A stretch of DNA of 41,397 nt from Desulfobacterales bacterium (GTDB lineage Bacteria > Desulfobacterota > Desulfobacteria > Desulfobacterales > SpSt-501), in NCBI GenBank assembly GCA_025454255.1, contig JALOOU010000016.1, positions 1 through 41,397 of the forward strand. The letters run 5' to 3'. The notes below the pieces were generated by a model. That model saw nothing but the letters and a program-made list of their open reading frames with translations, was not told the origin of the DNA and made no database searches. Each line of letters starts with the position of its first letter. Positions within the stretch are counted from its first letter, which is position 1. This document shows positions 32,221 to 40,102 of the stretch, one piece after another. Position numbers and translations under genes: made by a program.

Positions 32221-33546
32221 TCAGGCCGGTATCACGTCCGGGTAGCGGTATTGCCGGTCGCAGTAGTTGCGCAGCAGCAGCATCTGCCCATCGCGGCCCT
32301 CCACGTAGTTGGGCATCAGCGGGATCTTTCCGCCGCCGCCGGGGGCGTCGATGACATAGGTCGGGACGGCATAGCCGCTGGTAAACCCCCGCAGGCCGCG
32401 GATGATCTCCAGGCCGGTCGCCACCGAGGTGCGGAAGTGGCTCGACCCCGTGATCGGGTCGCACTGGTAGATGTAGTAAGGCCGCACCCGCATGCGCAGC
32501 AGCTTATGGCAGAGCGAGGTCATCGTCTCCACCGTGTCGTTGATCCCCTTGAGCAGCACCGTCTGGGAACCCAGCGGAATGCCCGCGTTGGCCAGGCGCT
32601 CGCAGGCCCGGGTGGCCTCCGGCGTGCACTCGGCCGGGTGCGTGAAATGGAGGCTCATCCACAGGGGGTGATAGCGCCTGAGCACACGCACCAGGTTCGG
32701 GGTGATGCGCTGGGGCAGCACGGCCGGCACCTTGGTGCCGATCCGGAGGATCTCCACGTGCGGGATCTCGCGCAGCTTCGACAGCAGCCACCCGAGGCGC
32801 TCGTCGTTCAGGGTCAGGGGGTCGCCGCCGGAGATGAGCACATCGCGCACCGTGGGGGTGGAGCGGATGTACTCGATGGCGCGCTCCAGGCGCGAGCGGC
32901 TGGGATAGATCGCGCCGTGGCCCACCACGCGCGAGCGGGTGCAATAGCGGCAGTAGGTGGAGCAGAAATCGAGCACCAGCAGAAGGACGCGGTCAGGGTA
33001 GCGGTGCACCAGACCCGGGACCGGACTCATCGAGTCTTCCCCCAGGGGGTCTTCGGCCTCTTCCGGCGTGGTGATGAACTCGGCCGCGGTGGGGACCACC
33101 GTCCGGCGCAGGGGGTCCGCCGGGTCCTCTTTGGAGAGCAGGCTCATGAAATAGGGCGTGATGCCGACCGGCAGCCGCGACTGGGTTCGGTCGACCGCCG
33201 CGCGCTCGGGGTCCGAGAGCCTCAGCATGCGCTCGAGCTGCTCCATGTGGCGGATCCTGTGGCGGATCTGCCACTGCCAATCATTCCATTCTTTATCCGT
33301 GACCGATGGGAAAAATGCCCGGCGGAAGGCGGTCGCCCTGGGATTCGACACGGGGCGCGACCGGGATGCCGGAAATAGCGATATTTTACCTCTTAGGCGC
33401 GGCGCGATGTCCTGTAAGGGGACAACATCTTGGAGACGGGCTGTAGAACCGGGAGGTTCGTCCTCGTTTTCACCTGCCAGCTCTCCGCCTGACCCCGGCA
33501 CGGACGGGCCAACAGGTTGGTGAAAACTTGCCGCATCGGGTTTCAT
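32221..33546 (-). CDS. kamA: Lysine 2,3-aminomutase (radical SAM, PLP)
   Basis: Converts L-lysine to L-beta-lysine using S-adenosylmethionine, a [4Fe-4S] cluster and pyridoxal phosphate. Protein of 441 residues. Cluster cysteines are C195, C199 and C202 in CSTYCRYCTRSR; the PLP lysine is K407 in APGGGGKIPLMPNY. D363 (in YQCDPITG) and D400 (in YVIDAPGG) correspond to the lysine-binding Asp293 and Asp330 of the clostridial enzyme as I recall its numbering, and the distances from the first cysteine (168 and 205 residues) are identical. Glutamate 2,3-aminomutases replace these aspartates, so lysine is the predicted substrate. About 70 extra N-terminal residues, low in complexity, precede the usual start, and the AAAGGAG is 13 bases from the ATG, so the true start could be internal. 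It leads a four-gene operon. Confidence 0.94.
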   Translation of the reverse strand: MKPDAASFHQPVGPSVPGSGGELAGENEDEPPGSTARLQDVVPLQDIAPRLRGKISLFPASRSRPVSNPRATAFRRAFFPSVTDKEWNDWQWQIRHRIRHMEQLERMLRLSDPERAAVDRTQSRLPVGITPYFMSLLSKEDPADPLRRTVVPTAAEFITTPEEAEDPLGEDSMSPVPGLVHRYPDRVLLLVLDFCSTYCRYCTRSRVVGHGAIYPSRSRLERAIEYIRSTPTVRDVLISGGDPLTLNDERLGWLLSKLREIPHVEILRIGTKVPAVLPQRITPNLVRVLRRYHPLWMSLHFTHPAECTPEATRACERLANAGIPLGSQTVLLKGINDTVETMTSLCHKLLRMRVRPYYIYQCDPITGSSHFRTSVATGLEIIRGLRGFTSGYAVPTYVIDAPGGGGKIPLMPNYVEGRDGQMLLLRNYCDRQYRYPDVIPA

Positions 33547-33882
33547 TGGGCTTTTAAGGCTCCTTTCCGCGGGCGATTGGCGCCCCTCTTGTATTCGTTC
33601 GAGTTTCGGGGTATTGTGTTGTTATCCGTTAAACCGGAGCGAAAAAGCCTTTTCGGACGGTTGATCCGCCTGACAGCCGACCGCATCGCCGTCGATCGGA
33701 TGGTTTGATGCCTCCAACCCCCTGATATGGTGGATCGAGCGCGACCTTAATACAAAATAATGGGCATGTCAATATCAATATTTGCCCTCCCCCAACCGCT
33801 TTTTCAGCACTTCAGTCGGATTATACAACATTGTTCTTCAGCTTTCAATTTCAAACTTGTTTTTCCACAAAGGAGGCAGGCG
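33547..33882. other. Divergent intergenic region between kamA and CBM48 gene
   Basis: 336 bases containing the promoters of both flanking genes. The half next to the CBM48 gene (33740-33860) is AT-rich. No clear -35/-10 pair, operator or small gene could be supported; a 63-codon frame at 33517-33708 overlaps the kamA start and looks spurious. Confidence 0.45.
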
Positions 33883-34200
33883 ATGGCTCGCATCCCCAAA
33901 AGACCGAAAAAAAAGGCTCCGCCGCGGCGCAGGATCGAATTCGTCCTGGAAAGCCCCCAGGCCCAGCAGGTGATCCTGATGGGTGATTTCAATCACTGGG
34001 ACCCCAAGGTTCATCCCATGAAAAGGGACAAGAACGGGGTCTGGCGCAAACTGGTCATGATCCCTCCCGGTCGCTACGAATATCGGTTTTGGGTGGACGG
34101 CGAATGGGTGAACGACCCCTTCAACACCCAGCGCTGCCTGAACTGCTTCGGAAGCGAAAACAACATCATCGACGTCGTTGCGCAAAAGCCGCCGGCATGA
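33883..34200 (+). CDS. Small CBM48/AMPK-beta-type glycogen-binding domain protein
   Basis: Predicted 105 residues, start after a strong AAGGAGG. A basic N-terminal tail (RIPKRPKKKAPPRRR) precedes one isoamylase-N/CBM48 domain: VILMGDFNHWDPKVHPM, the aromatic strand GRYEYRFWVDGEWVNDP, and NNIIDV at the end. This is the carbohydrate-binding fold of branching enzyme and AMPK-beta, here without a catalytic partner. Such stand-alone proteins are common in anaerobes but their role is unknown. The Lys/Arg tail could bind nucleic acid or membranes. Confidence 0.85.
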   Translation: MARIPKRPKKKAPPRRRIEFVLESPQAQQVILMGDFNHWDPKVHPMKRDKNGVWRKLVMIPPGRYEYRFWVDGEWVNDPFNTQRCLNCFGSENNIIDVVAQKPPA

Positions 34201-34207
34201 AGGGGTG

Positions 34208-34225
34208 CAGCCCGGGCCCGGGCTG
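34208..34225. promoter_or_regulatory. Perfect 18-bp palindrome between CBM48 and DUF47 genes
   Basis: CAGCCCGGG directly joined to CCCGGGCTG, 7 bases after the CBM48 stop and about 50 before the DUF47 start. As RNA it would form a 7-8-bp hairpin with a tight loop, as DNA a twofold-symmetric site. Terminator or operator cannot be separated here. Confidence 0.4.
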
Positions 34226-34273
34226 ACCGCATGCCGATAGCCAGGGCCGGTCCGGCCTGCAACGGAGAACCGC

Positions 34274-34924
34274 ATGTTCGGCTTCCTGTTCAAGAAGGAA
34301 AAGCAGCTCGAGTCGCTGATCTACCAATACCTGGAAAACCTCGGCAAGACCCAGGAGCATTTCCTCAAGGCCATGGACACCTGCCTTGACGATGGCATCT
34401 GCGGCGAGTTCGGGTTCCTCATCGACCAGACCCACAAGTTCGAATCCAAGGCGGACGAGATCCGCGACGAGATCAACTACCTGATGTACAGCCGCGCGCT
34501 GATTCCCGAATCGCGCGAGGACATCATGAACCTGATCGAACAGGTGGAGATCATCCCGCGCATCTTCGAGCTGATCCTGCACATGATCCGCACCCAGAAA
34601 TTGAAGATCCCCGAGGCGTTCATGTTCGAGGTCAAGGAGCTGATCCGCATCTCGGTGGAGAGCTGCGAGCTGATGATCAAACAGATCGATTTGATGCTCA
34701 AGAACCGCCACGGGATCCGGGCGCTGCTCTCCGCCATCGACCACAACGAGAGCCACTGCGACCACATCGAACGCGGCCTCATGTTCAAGGTCTTCGACTC
34801 CGAGCTCGACATGGTGCACAAGCTCCAGTTGAAGGAGTTGATCGTGGCCATGGGCGAAATCTCCGACCAGGCCGACCGCGTGTCGCGCCGGGTCAACATC
34901 CTGACGCTCAAGAGGCGGGTCTGA
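34274..34924 (+). CDS. DUF47 / PhoU-like regulator of phosphate transporter
   Basis: Predicted 216-residue all-helical protein (TIGR00153 family), starting MFGFLFKKEKQLESLIYQYL. The acidic EXXXD-type segments typical of metal-binding PhoU-like bundles are visible, e.g. DEIRDEINYLM and DHNESHCDHIERG. Such proteins sit next to PiT permeases and are thought to control them. ACGGAGAA precedes the ATG. The last base of its TGA is the first of the next gene's ATG, so translation is coupled. Confidence 0.92.
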   Translation: MFGFLFKKEKQLESLIYQYLENLGKTQEHFLKAMDTCLDDGICGEFGFLIDQTHKFESKADEIRDEINYLMYSRALIPESREDIMNLIEQVEIIPRIFELILHMIRTQKLKIPEAFMFEVKELIRISVESCELMIKQIDLMLKNRHGIRALLSAIDHNESHCDHIERGLMFKVFDSELDMVHKLQLKELIVAMGEISDQADRVSRRVNILTLKRRV

Positions 34925-35865
34925 TGCTGCCGCTGTTGGGCGGGGTGTTCCTGGGTTGGTCCCTGGGGGCCAACGATGCGGCCAACTGCTTCGGCTCGGC
35001 GGTGGCCTCGCGCATGGTCAAGTTCCGGCTGGCGGCCGGTTTGTGTGCGCTGTTTGTGGTGATCGGCGCGCTGGCCGAGGGCCGCGCGGGGATCGAGACC
35101 CTGAAAGACTTGACACCGGTCAACCTGGAGCAGGCCGTGGTGATCACGGTGGCCGCCGCGCTGACCGTGAGCATCCTGACCATTCTCGGCCTGCCGGCAT
35201 CGACCTCCCAGGCGGCGGTGGGCGCCATCCTGGGGATCGGCTTTTTCAACCAGGAGATCAACCTGGCGGGTCTGGGCAAGGTGGTGGCCTGCTGGTTCGG
35301 AACACCGATAGGGGCGGTGCTGGCGGCGCTGGCGCTCTATCGGTCACTGGGCGCGATCTACAACCGGCTGCCGATCACCCTCTTCCAGAGCGACATGCTG
35401 CTGCGGTCGGGCCTCATCGCGGCCGGATCGTATGCCTCCTACACCCTGGGGGCCAACAACGTGGCCAACGCCACGGCGGTTTTCGTCGGCGCGGGGACGC
35501 TCTCGGTATTCGCGGCCGCCCTGATCGGCGGGCTGAGCATCGCGCTCGGGGTCCTGACCTACAGCCGCGGGGTGATGGAGACGGTGGGGCGCAAGCTGGT
35601 CCGGCTGGACCCGTTCTCAGCCCTGGTGGTGGTCCTGGCCGGAGGGGTCACGGTGCATTTCTACACCCTGCTGGGGGTCCCGGTCTCCACCTCCCAGGCG
35701 GTGATCGGCGCGGTGCTGGGCATCGGCATCATCAAGGGGGCGCAGACCATCAAGCGCGCCACGCTCTACGGCATCCTGTCGGGGTGGTTTCTGACGCCGC
35801 CCATCGCCTGCTTCATCGCCATCTGCCTGCACTTCGCCATACACCTCAAGTACATCCCGCACTGA
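34924..35865 (+). CDS. pit: PiT-family inorganic phosphate permease
   Basis: Cation-coupled phosphate importer of 313 residues, about 10 membrane helices. Both PiT signatures are present: GANDAANCFGSAV near 17-29 and GANNVANATAVFVGAG in the second half, with the paired PASTSQAAVGAILG and PVSTSQAVIGAVLG. The protein is at the short end of the family, like archaeal and delta-proteobacterial forms. Co-translated with the PhoU-like gene. The weak repeat copy C begins about 2 bases after its stop codon. Confidence 0.94.
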   Translation: MLPLLGGVFLGWSLGANDAANCFGSAVASRMVKFRLAAGLCALFVVIGALAEGRAGIETLKDLTPVNLEQAVVITVAAALTVSILTILGLPASTSQAAVGAILGIGFFNQEINLAGLGKVVACWFGTPIGAVLAALALYRSLGAIYNRLPITLFQSDMLLRSGLIAAGSYASYTLGANNVANATAVFVGAGTLSVFAAALIGGLSIALGVLTYSRGVMETVGRKLVRLDPFSALVVVLAGGVTVHFYTLLGVPVSTSQAVIGAVLGIGIIKGAQTIKRATLYGILSGWFLTPPIACFIAICLHFAIHLKYIPH

Positions 35866-36351
35866 ATCGGACGGCTGCGCCTGATGACCGACTGCCGCGT
35901 TGCGCCCGGCCTCGAAGCCGGCGCGCATTCGACCGGCGCGCCCGACCCTCATCCGTCCGAACCTGCCGATGCCCGACCCTATGAACGGTCAGGGAGAAGT
36001 TCGAGCCTACAACCCGGCGGGCGATGAAAAGAAAACCGTAGCGGGGGGGGTGTCAGCCTTCCGGCAGCGTCCGGCAGGCAGGTTGCTGAGACAGAGAGTG
36101 TCTATCAATTATTCTTGCAGTTGGATGGGGTTACCTACAGGCTGTCAGTACATGCAATTTTAAGCGATCCCGAAAATCACTAAATAGTGTTGGAGCTATC
36201 GCACGAATCGATCTCGAAATGTCCGATACCATATCTTGTGGCGGCTGTTATGGTTTCCCTTGGTAATGTTTGTTTAATGTTTCTGGAAAGTACAATTTGG
36301 TAGATAATGCGGAATAGAAAAAGGGAGAGGATTTCATCAAAGCCCAGGCTA
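35866..36351. other. Intergenic region at accessory-block edge
   Basis: The first 100 bases are GC-rich and contain repeat copy C. From about 36090 to 36350 the composition turns AT-rich, unlike the neighbouring core genes, and marks the 3' side of the NACHT block. No tRNA, attachment-site repeat or credible gene was seen. Confidence 0.5.
35867..35960 (+). repeat. Possible structured 3'-end repeat, copy C (weak)
   Basis: Arms TCGGACGG (35867-35874) and CCGTCCGA (35953-35960), 8 bp, enclose a GC-rich core. The core shares CTGCGCCTGA...CTGCCGC and a later CGCG..ATTCG..CGCGCC with copy B read on the DUF1178 sense strand. It starts about 2 bases after the pit stop, in the same orientation as A and B relative to the gene. 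Divergence is high, so this copy is tentative. Confidence 0.35.
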
Positions 36352-39048
36352 TTACAAGACGCGGTCCTGAGCTTGCGGCGCGCACTCGACGATGGCTTCG
36401 CATAGCGCGCGCAGCGTCAGCGTCGCTTCACCGCTCGCGGAAGTCGGCGCGTCCTCAGCCGCAATGCTAAGAAACACTTCCCGGTCGCACAGTCGGTCAA
36501 CATTGCGCTTACACCGCGACCCATGCGGATAGTCGCCATCGAGCACCGCCTTGGCCAGCCGCGCGGCGAGGCTGCGCAACGCTGCTTGTCTCTGATTCCT
36601 GTCCTTGATCTCGAGCGCGATCGAAAACAGCGTGTCCAGATCCCGACCTGAGCGGGCGCGATAATCGACATAGATGGCGCGGTATTCGTCTTCGACCTCT
36701 TCCGGGGGGCTCCACGCGTAGAGCTGCGCGGTCGCATCCCTGAACAAGGACTCCGCCCCCTTCTCGTCGCCAGCCCGATCCATCGCCGCGGCAACGGCAC
36801 ACAACGCGTAGGCGCGGTCGTCGGGGTCATGGACGTCCCAAGCGGCGTTACACGCCATGGAGAACGCTTCGTTGGCTAGTGCCTCGTCTCCGATCTTCGC
36901 GAGGGCATAGGCGACTTCACTTATGGAGATAGCTTTGGACCAAGCGAAATTGCTCGACTGCGCCATGGCCAGGGCCCTTCGCGCAATGTCTTTGGCGCGC
37001 TCGTGATCCAGAATGGTTGCGATGTCGAGCACGATCGTGCTCAGTGTTTCAGATTTCTCTTGTATGTTCTCGATCGACGCGGCCTCGTCGAAGGCCCGAT
37101 GAACGACGCTCCTGGCTTCTTCCACGTAACCCACCTGGAAGAGGAACGCAGCAGTTGCGCTGAGGGCGCCGGCCTTTTCGCTGGGAGACCGGATCACCGA
37201 CGCCGACTCGAGCATCCGATCGATGATCTTCCGCGTGTCCGCCGGCGCGCCGCATTCCTGGATACATGCGGCAATGAAGCGCACCACATCGGCACCTGGA
37301 TCCTGAGAAGACAGGATTTGCTCGATGAGATAGCACCGCATGAAGTCGGCCCAGTTGAGCGGCGTCTCCCGTGCTGCAGACGCCATAGCGGTGGCGAGAT
37401 CCTTCCCAAAGGACACGAGTGAGCCGAAACGTTCCCACTTCGCCACGGCGACACGGCCAGTCACCAGCTCGTACAGTCGCACGCGGTAGCCGGCGTCGGA
37501 TTGCAGCGCCGAAAGATGGCTGGCGAGGTGCATCAGACCGTACGTGTCCACCTCGTTCCAGTCGACACTGCGCCAGTGATCTTTCGATGCGCCGTAGTGG
37601 AACACGATCTGCTCGTGCAAGAGCCTCGCGTCTTGGTACAGCGCCGCGGTTTTCGGGTCGGGGTTGTCTCGGGTTTTGTCGGCTGTGAGGAACTCCGCAA
37701 CCGTGGCGTGGTAGAGTCGGTAGCGGCTGGTCCGCAAATCCAGGAACTGCAGCAACCGGTCGAGCGCGTCGCTTACCCAGACTCGCTCGGCCCGGATTCC
37801 GCCTAGCCGCATAAGCAGTTCCAGGTCGAGGGGTTCCATCGCCACCGCCAGTACGCCAAGGATCGGGTGGTACACGGCCGGCCACACGGCCTTGTCGTAG
37901 GTCTCCCCGGTCTCCGGGTCTTTGAGTTCGATCCGTTCGCGTCCCACTGACGCCTTGATCTGGCGCAGAAAGAAGTCGTATAGACCGTCCAGGTCTGCGG
38001 GCAGCTCCTTCACGCTCAGGAGCGCGTCGAGTGTCTTCGCGTTCTTTTGGGCCAGGGCCCGGTCGATGCCGCGCGCCAGTGCATCGACGTAGCCGAGGTT
38101 GCCATGCGCCTTGTCGGTGGCCTTCTCGACGAACGCCGGGGCACCGCCCTGCGCCTGCCGCAGCGCCCGCGTGATCGCCGGCTCCCCGGCCAGCCTGGCG
38201 ACGAACGTGGATACGTCCTGCTTAACGCTCTTGTCGTCCTCGGCGATCGCAAGCTCGGCGAGCCGCTCGGCCTGCTTGGTGCGGAAGAGATCGAGTGCCT
38301 CATCCGGCGGGCGCGAGCTGAGCACGAACCGGACGTTCTCCGGTAGCTCCGGGCAGTTGGTGAGCCAGGCGAGGACGTTCTCCGTAACGGCCTGGAAGCG
38401 GATCTCGTCGAGTGCGTCGATGAGAATGACGATCCTTTGGGATGGGTCTGAACGTTGCAGCGCCTGTGCTGGCGTGATCAGCGCGAGAAGAAAGAGATCG
38501 GCAGCTTTCATCAAACTCGGCTCTCGCACGAGTTCGTCCACTTGCAAGCCGACCACCTTTCCCTGAGTGGACCGAACGTGTTGCACAACCGTCAGCAGTT
38601 TCTGCCGGAACGGCGAATCGAGAAGGCGTTTAACGGCCACTCCGACAGCCTCGCCGTGCTCGGCGACGGTGTCGAAGTGCTGTTCGACCGCCACGGAGAG
38701 ACGGCCTTGATCGTCCCCAAACAGTTCCGGGCGCCGCGCGGCGAGCTGATAGCCAATGCGCAGCAGCAGGGACTTGTCCGAGACATCTGCCAGCACCGCG
38801 CGCTGGTCGCGGCGGATGAAGTAGCGCAGCCACTCGGGGTGCTGGTGCGCCAGCTGCGCCAGGAACGCGCTCTTGCCAGCGCCGGGCTCGGCAGTGAGCA
38901 AGACAAACCGCTTGCCGGGTTCGTCCAGCTTCGCGTCCAATGCCTTCGCCAGCCAGTCCCGCCGCACGAACCGCGGGTTCTTGACGTGGCCACAAACGAG
39001 GGAGTCGAAGAAGAGATCTTCGGACTCGGGCAAGACCAATGCGACCAT
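36352..39048 (-). CDS. NACHT/STAND-type ATPase with C-terminal helical repeats
   Basis: Predicted 898 residues. The ATG at 39048 has AAAGGAG 6 bases upstream; an in-frame GTG lies within that site and is unlikely. N-terminal residues 1-45 form a short adaptor segment. The NTPase has Walker A AEPGAGKS (53-60), Walker B IVILIDALDEI (206-216) and a sensor-like VRFVLSSRPPDEAL. A winged-helix/helical region follows (about 400-520), and from about 620 to the end come TPR-like helical repeats (e.g. EKAGALSATAAFLFQVGY, AISISEVAYALAKIG). This is the layout of STAND regulators and of many defence ATPases, in which repeats sense a signal and the NTPase oligomerises. It lies 53 bases downstream of the cyclase/small-protein pair on the same strand. 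Effector domain not recognised. Function unknown. Confidence 0.85.
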   Translation of the reverse strand: MVALVLPESEDLFFDSLVCGHVKNPRFVRRDWLAKALDAKLDEPGKRFVLLTAEPGAGKSAFLAQLAHQHPEWLRYFIRRDQRAVLADVSDKSLLLRIGYQLAARRPELFGDDQGRLSVAVEQHFDTVAEHGEAVGVAVKRLLDSPFRQKLLTVVQHVRSTQGKVVGLQVDELVREPSLMKAADLFLLALITPAQALQRSDPSQRIVILIDALDEIRFQAVTENVLAWLTNCPELPENVRFVLSSRPPDEALDLFRTKQAERLAELAIAEDDKSVKQDVSTFVARLAGEPAITRALRQAQGGAPAFVEKATDKAHGNLGYVDALARGIDRALAQKNAKTLDALLSVKELPADLDGLYDFFLRQIKASVGRERIELKDPETGETYDKAVWPAVYHPILGVLAVAMEPLDLELLMRLGGIRAERVWVSDALDRLLQFLDLRTSRYRLYHATVAEFLTADKTRDNPDPKTAALYQDARLLHEQIVFHYGASKDHWRSVDWNEVDTYGLMHLASHLSALQSDAGYRVRLYELVTGRVAVAKWERFGSLVSFGKDLATAMASAARETPLNWADFMRCYLIEQILSSQDPGADVVRFIAACIQECGAPADTRKIIDRMLESASVIRSPSEKAGALSATAAFLFQVGYVEEARSVVHRAFDEAASIENIQEKSETLSTIVLDIATILDHERAKDIARRALAMAQSSNFAWSKAISISEVAYALAKIGDEALANEAFSMACNAAWDVHDPDDRAYALCAVAAAMDRAGDEKGAESLFRDATAQLYAWSPPEEVEDEYRAIYVDYRARSGRDLDTLFSIALEIKDRNQRQAALRSLAARLAKAVLDGDYPHGSRCKRNVDRLCDREVFLSIAAEDAPTSASGEATLTLRALCEAIVECAPQAQDRVL

Positions 39049-39101
39049 TCCGGCTCCTTTCACTGCCGCGTTGGACCCCGCAACTCGTGGCTAACTCGCA
39101 G

Positions 39102-39299
39102 CTACAGTACCGGATGCGCCTCGACGTACGCCTTGGCGTATCTCTCCAGCCGACGCGCGACGTCCTCTCTCACGCTCGCAAGCACCTCGGGATTGATCGT
39201 CACTTTACCCGACAAGTGCCTGAGCGCCGCGCCGCTCGACCTGGTCTTGAAGATCAACAGCTGCGTCAGATTCGATTCAGCCGTCAGCGCGAAGGCCAT
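39102..39299 (-). CDS. Small protein, probably the C-terminal part of a frameshifted cyclase
   Basis: Predicted 65 residues starting MAFALTAESNLTQLLIFKTR and ending RRLERYAKAYVEAHPVL. The TGA of the upstream gene overlaps its ATG (TGATG). Reading upstream in this frame gives CLVSLMAFALTAE, a natural strand continuing from KFQVKLAERDK of the cyclase gene. The two frames join if the dinucleotide in GACAAGGAGACCAG is removed (about 39322-39328). So this is either a separate coupled gene or the broken end of the cyclase protein. I favour the broken-gene reading. No family recognised. Confidence 0.5.
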   Translation of the reverse strand: MAFALTAESNLTQLLIFKTRSSGAALRHLSGKVTINPEVLASVREDVARRLERYAKAYVEAHPVL

Positions 39300-39847
39300 C
39301 AGTGAAACGAGACACTGGTCTCCTTGTCCCGCTCGGCCAGCTTCACCTGGAACTTGGCCGTTTTGGCGGTCTGGCTTTCGCGCGGGAATAGCGTCAGCCA
39401 CGGGCCGTCGGTCCGCAGCGCCTCCAGTGTGGTCCTGACAAGCGCTAGCGCGGCCGGTGCACCGGCCAGCCCTTCCAGCCGCGCTGCGATGTTCATTCCG
39501 TCGCCGAAGATCCGCTCGCCCTCCTCGATTACATCTCCCAGGTTGATCCCGATCCGGAACTCCATCCGCCGATTTTCAGGCAAAAGCGAATTTTTGGCTT
39601 TAAGCACCTGCTGGATTTCAACCGCCGCCTGAACCGCATCCACCACGCTGGCGAACTCGGCAAGCAGGTTATCCCCCGTCGAGTCCACCACCCGGCCGCG
39701 GTGCTGGGGAATGATGTTCTTCCTCACGTTCTTGAAGGTATCAAGCGTGCGGACGGTCCATTCCTCGTCTTCACCCATGAGACGGCTGTAACCTTTAACA
39801 TCTGCACTGAGAACTGCGGTGAGCTTTCGTTTGAGTTCCTGTGCCAT
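39299..39847 (-). CDS. Class III adenylate/guanylate cyclase-domain protein, probably frameshifted
   Basis: Predicted 182 residues. Residues 8-130 are a class III nucleotide cyclase domain: first metal Asp in LSADVKGYSRLM, second in DSTGDNLLAEF, and transition-state Asn/Arg in NIAARLEGLA. At the position where many cyclases have Lys (KTTGDG) it has Asp (DSTGDN), a substitution common in this proteobacterial subgroup. After EGLAG the expected GG(I/V)CIS strand is missing and the sequence switches to an unrelated TDGPWLTLFPRESQTAKTAKF, so the cyclase fold is cut short and fused to another segment. That segment then runs out of frame (see small protein). An AGAAGG ribosome site is held in a hairpin. 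With the ATPase it recalls a soluble adenylyl cyclase split in pieces. Confidence 0.75.
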   Translation of the reverse strand: MAQELKRKLTAVLSADVKGYSRLMGEDEEWTVRTLDTFKNVRKNIIPQHRGRVVDSTGDNLLAEFASVVDAVQAAVEIQQVLKAKNSLLPENRRMEFRIGINLGDVIEEGERIFGDGMNIAARLEGLAGAPAALALVRTTLEALRTDGPWLTLFPRESQTAKTAKFQVKLAERDKETSVSFH

Positions 39848-39853
39848 GTGCCA

Positions 39854-39869
39854 CCTTCTAAAAAGAAGG
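39854..39869 (-). promoter_or_regulatory. Hairpin sequestering the cyclase ribosome-binding site
   Basis: On the minus strand CCTTCT-TTTT-AGAAGG forms a 6-bp stem directly upstream of GTGGCACATG. The right arm is the Shine-Dalgarno AGAAGG. Pairing would hide it, so translation may depend on opening this stem. Confidence 0.4.
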
Positions 39870-40102
39870 TTTGGCCAATACAGGATGAGAGAGGGAAATT
39901 AGAAAAGAATTTGTGCTGATGGCTTGAATACTACCCCTTATTCGCCCAAAAAATCAAAGGTAATCGGGTGGCTGATGGGAACTATATCACATGGTTTCCT
40001 AACGTTGTGGTTTCGTCGAATGATCTGTCAGCTATCCAACAAATTAAAATGATTGCAGATTAGCTCCGTGTATCTTAGCCTTAACCCCGCGGAACTGTTC
40101 TT

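Noticed and set aside
33517-33708. A 63-codon plus-strand frame at the kamA 5' end
   Set aside because: Overlaps the start of kamA on the opposite strand and has no ribosome site or motif.
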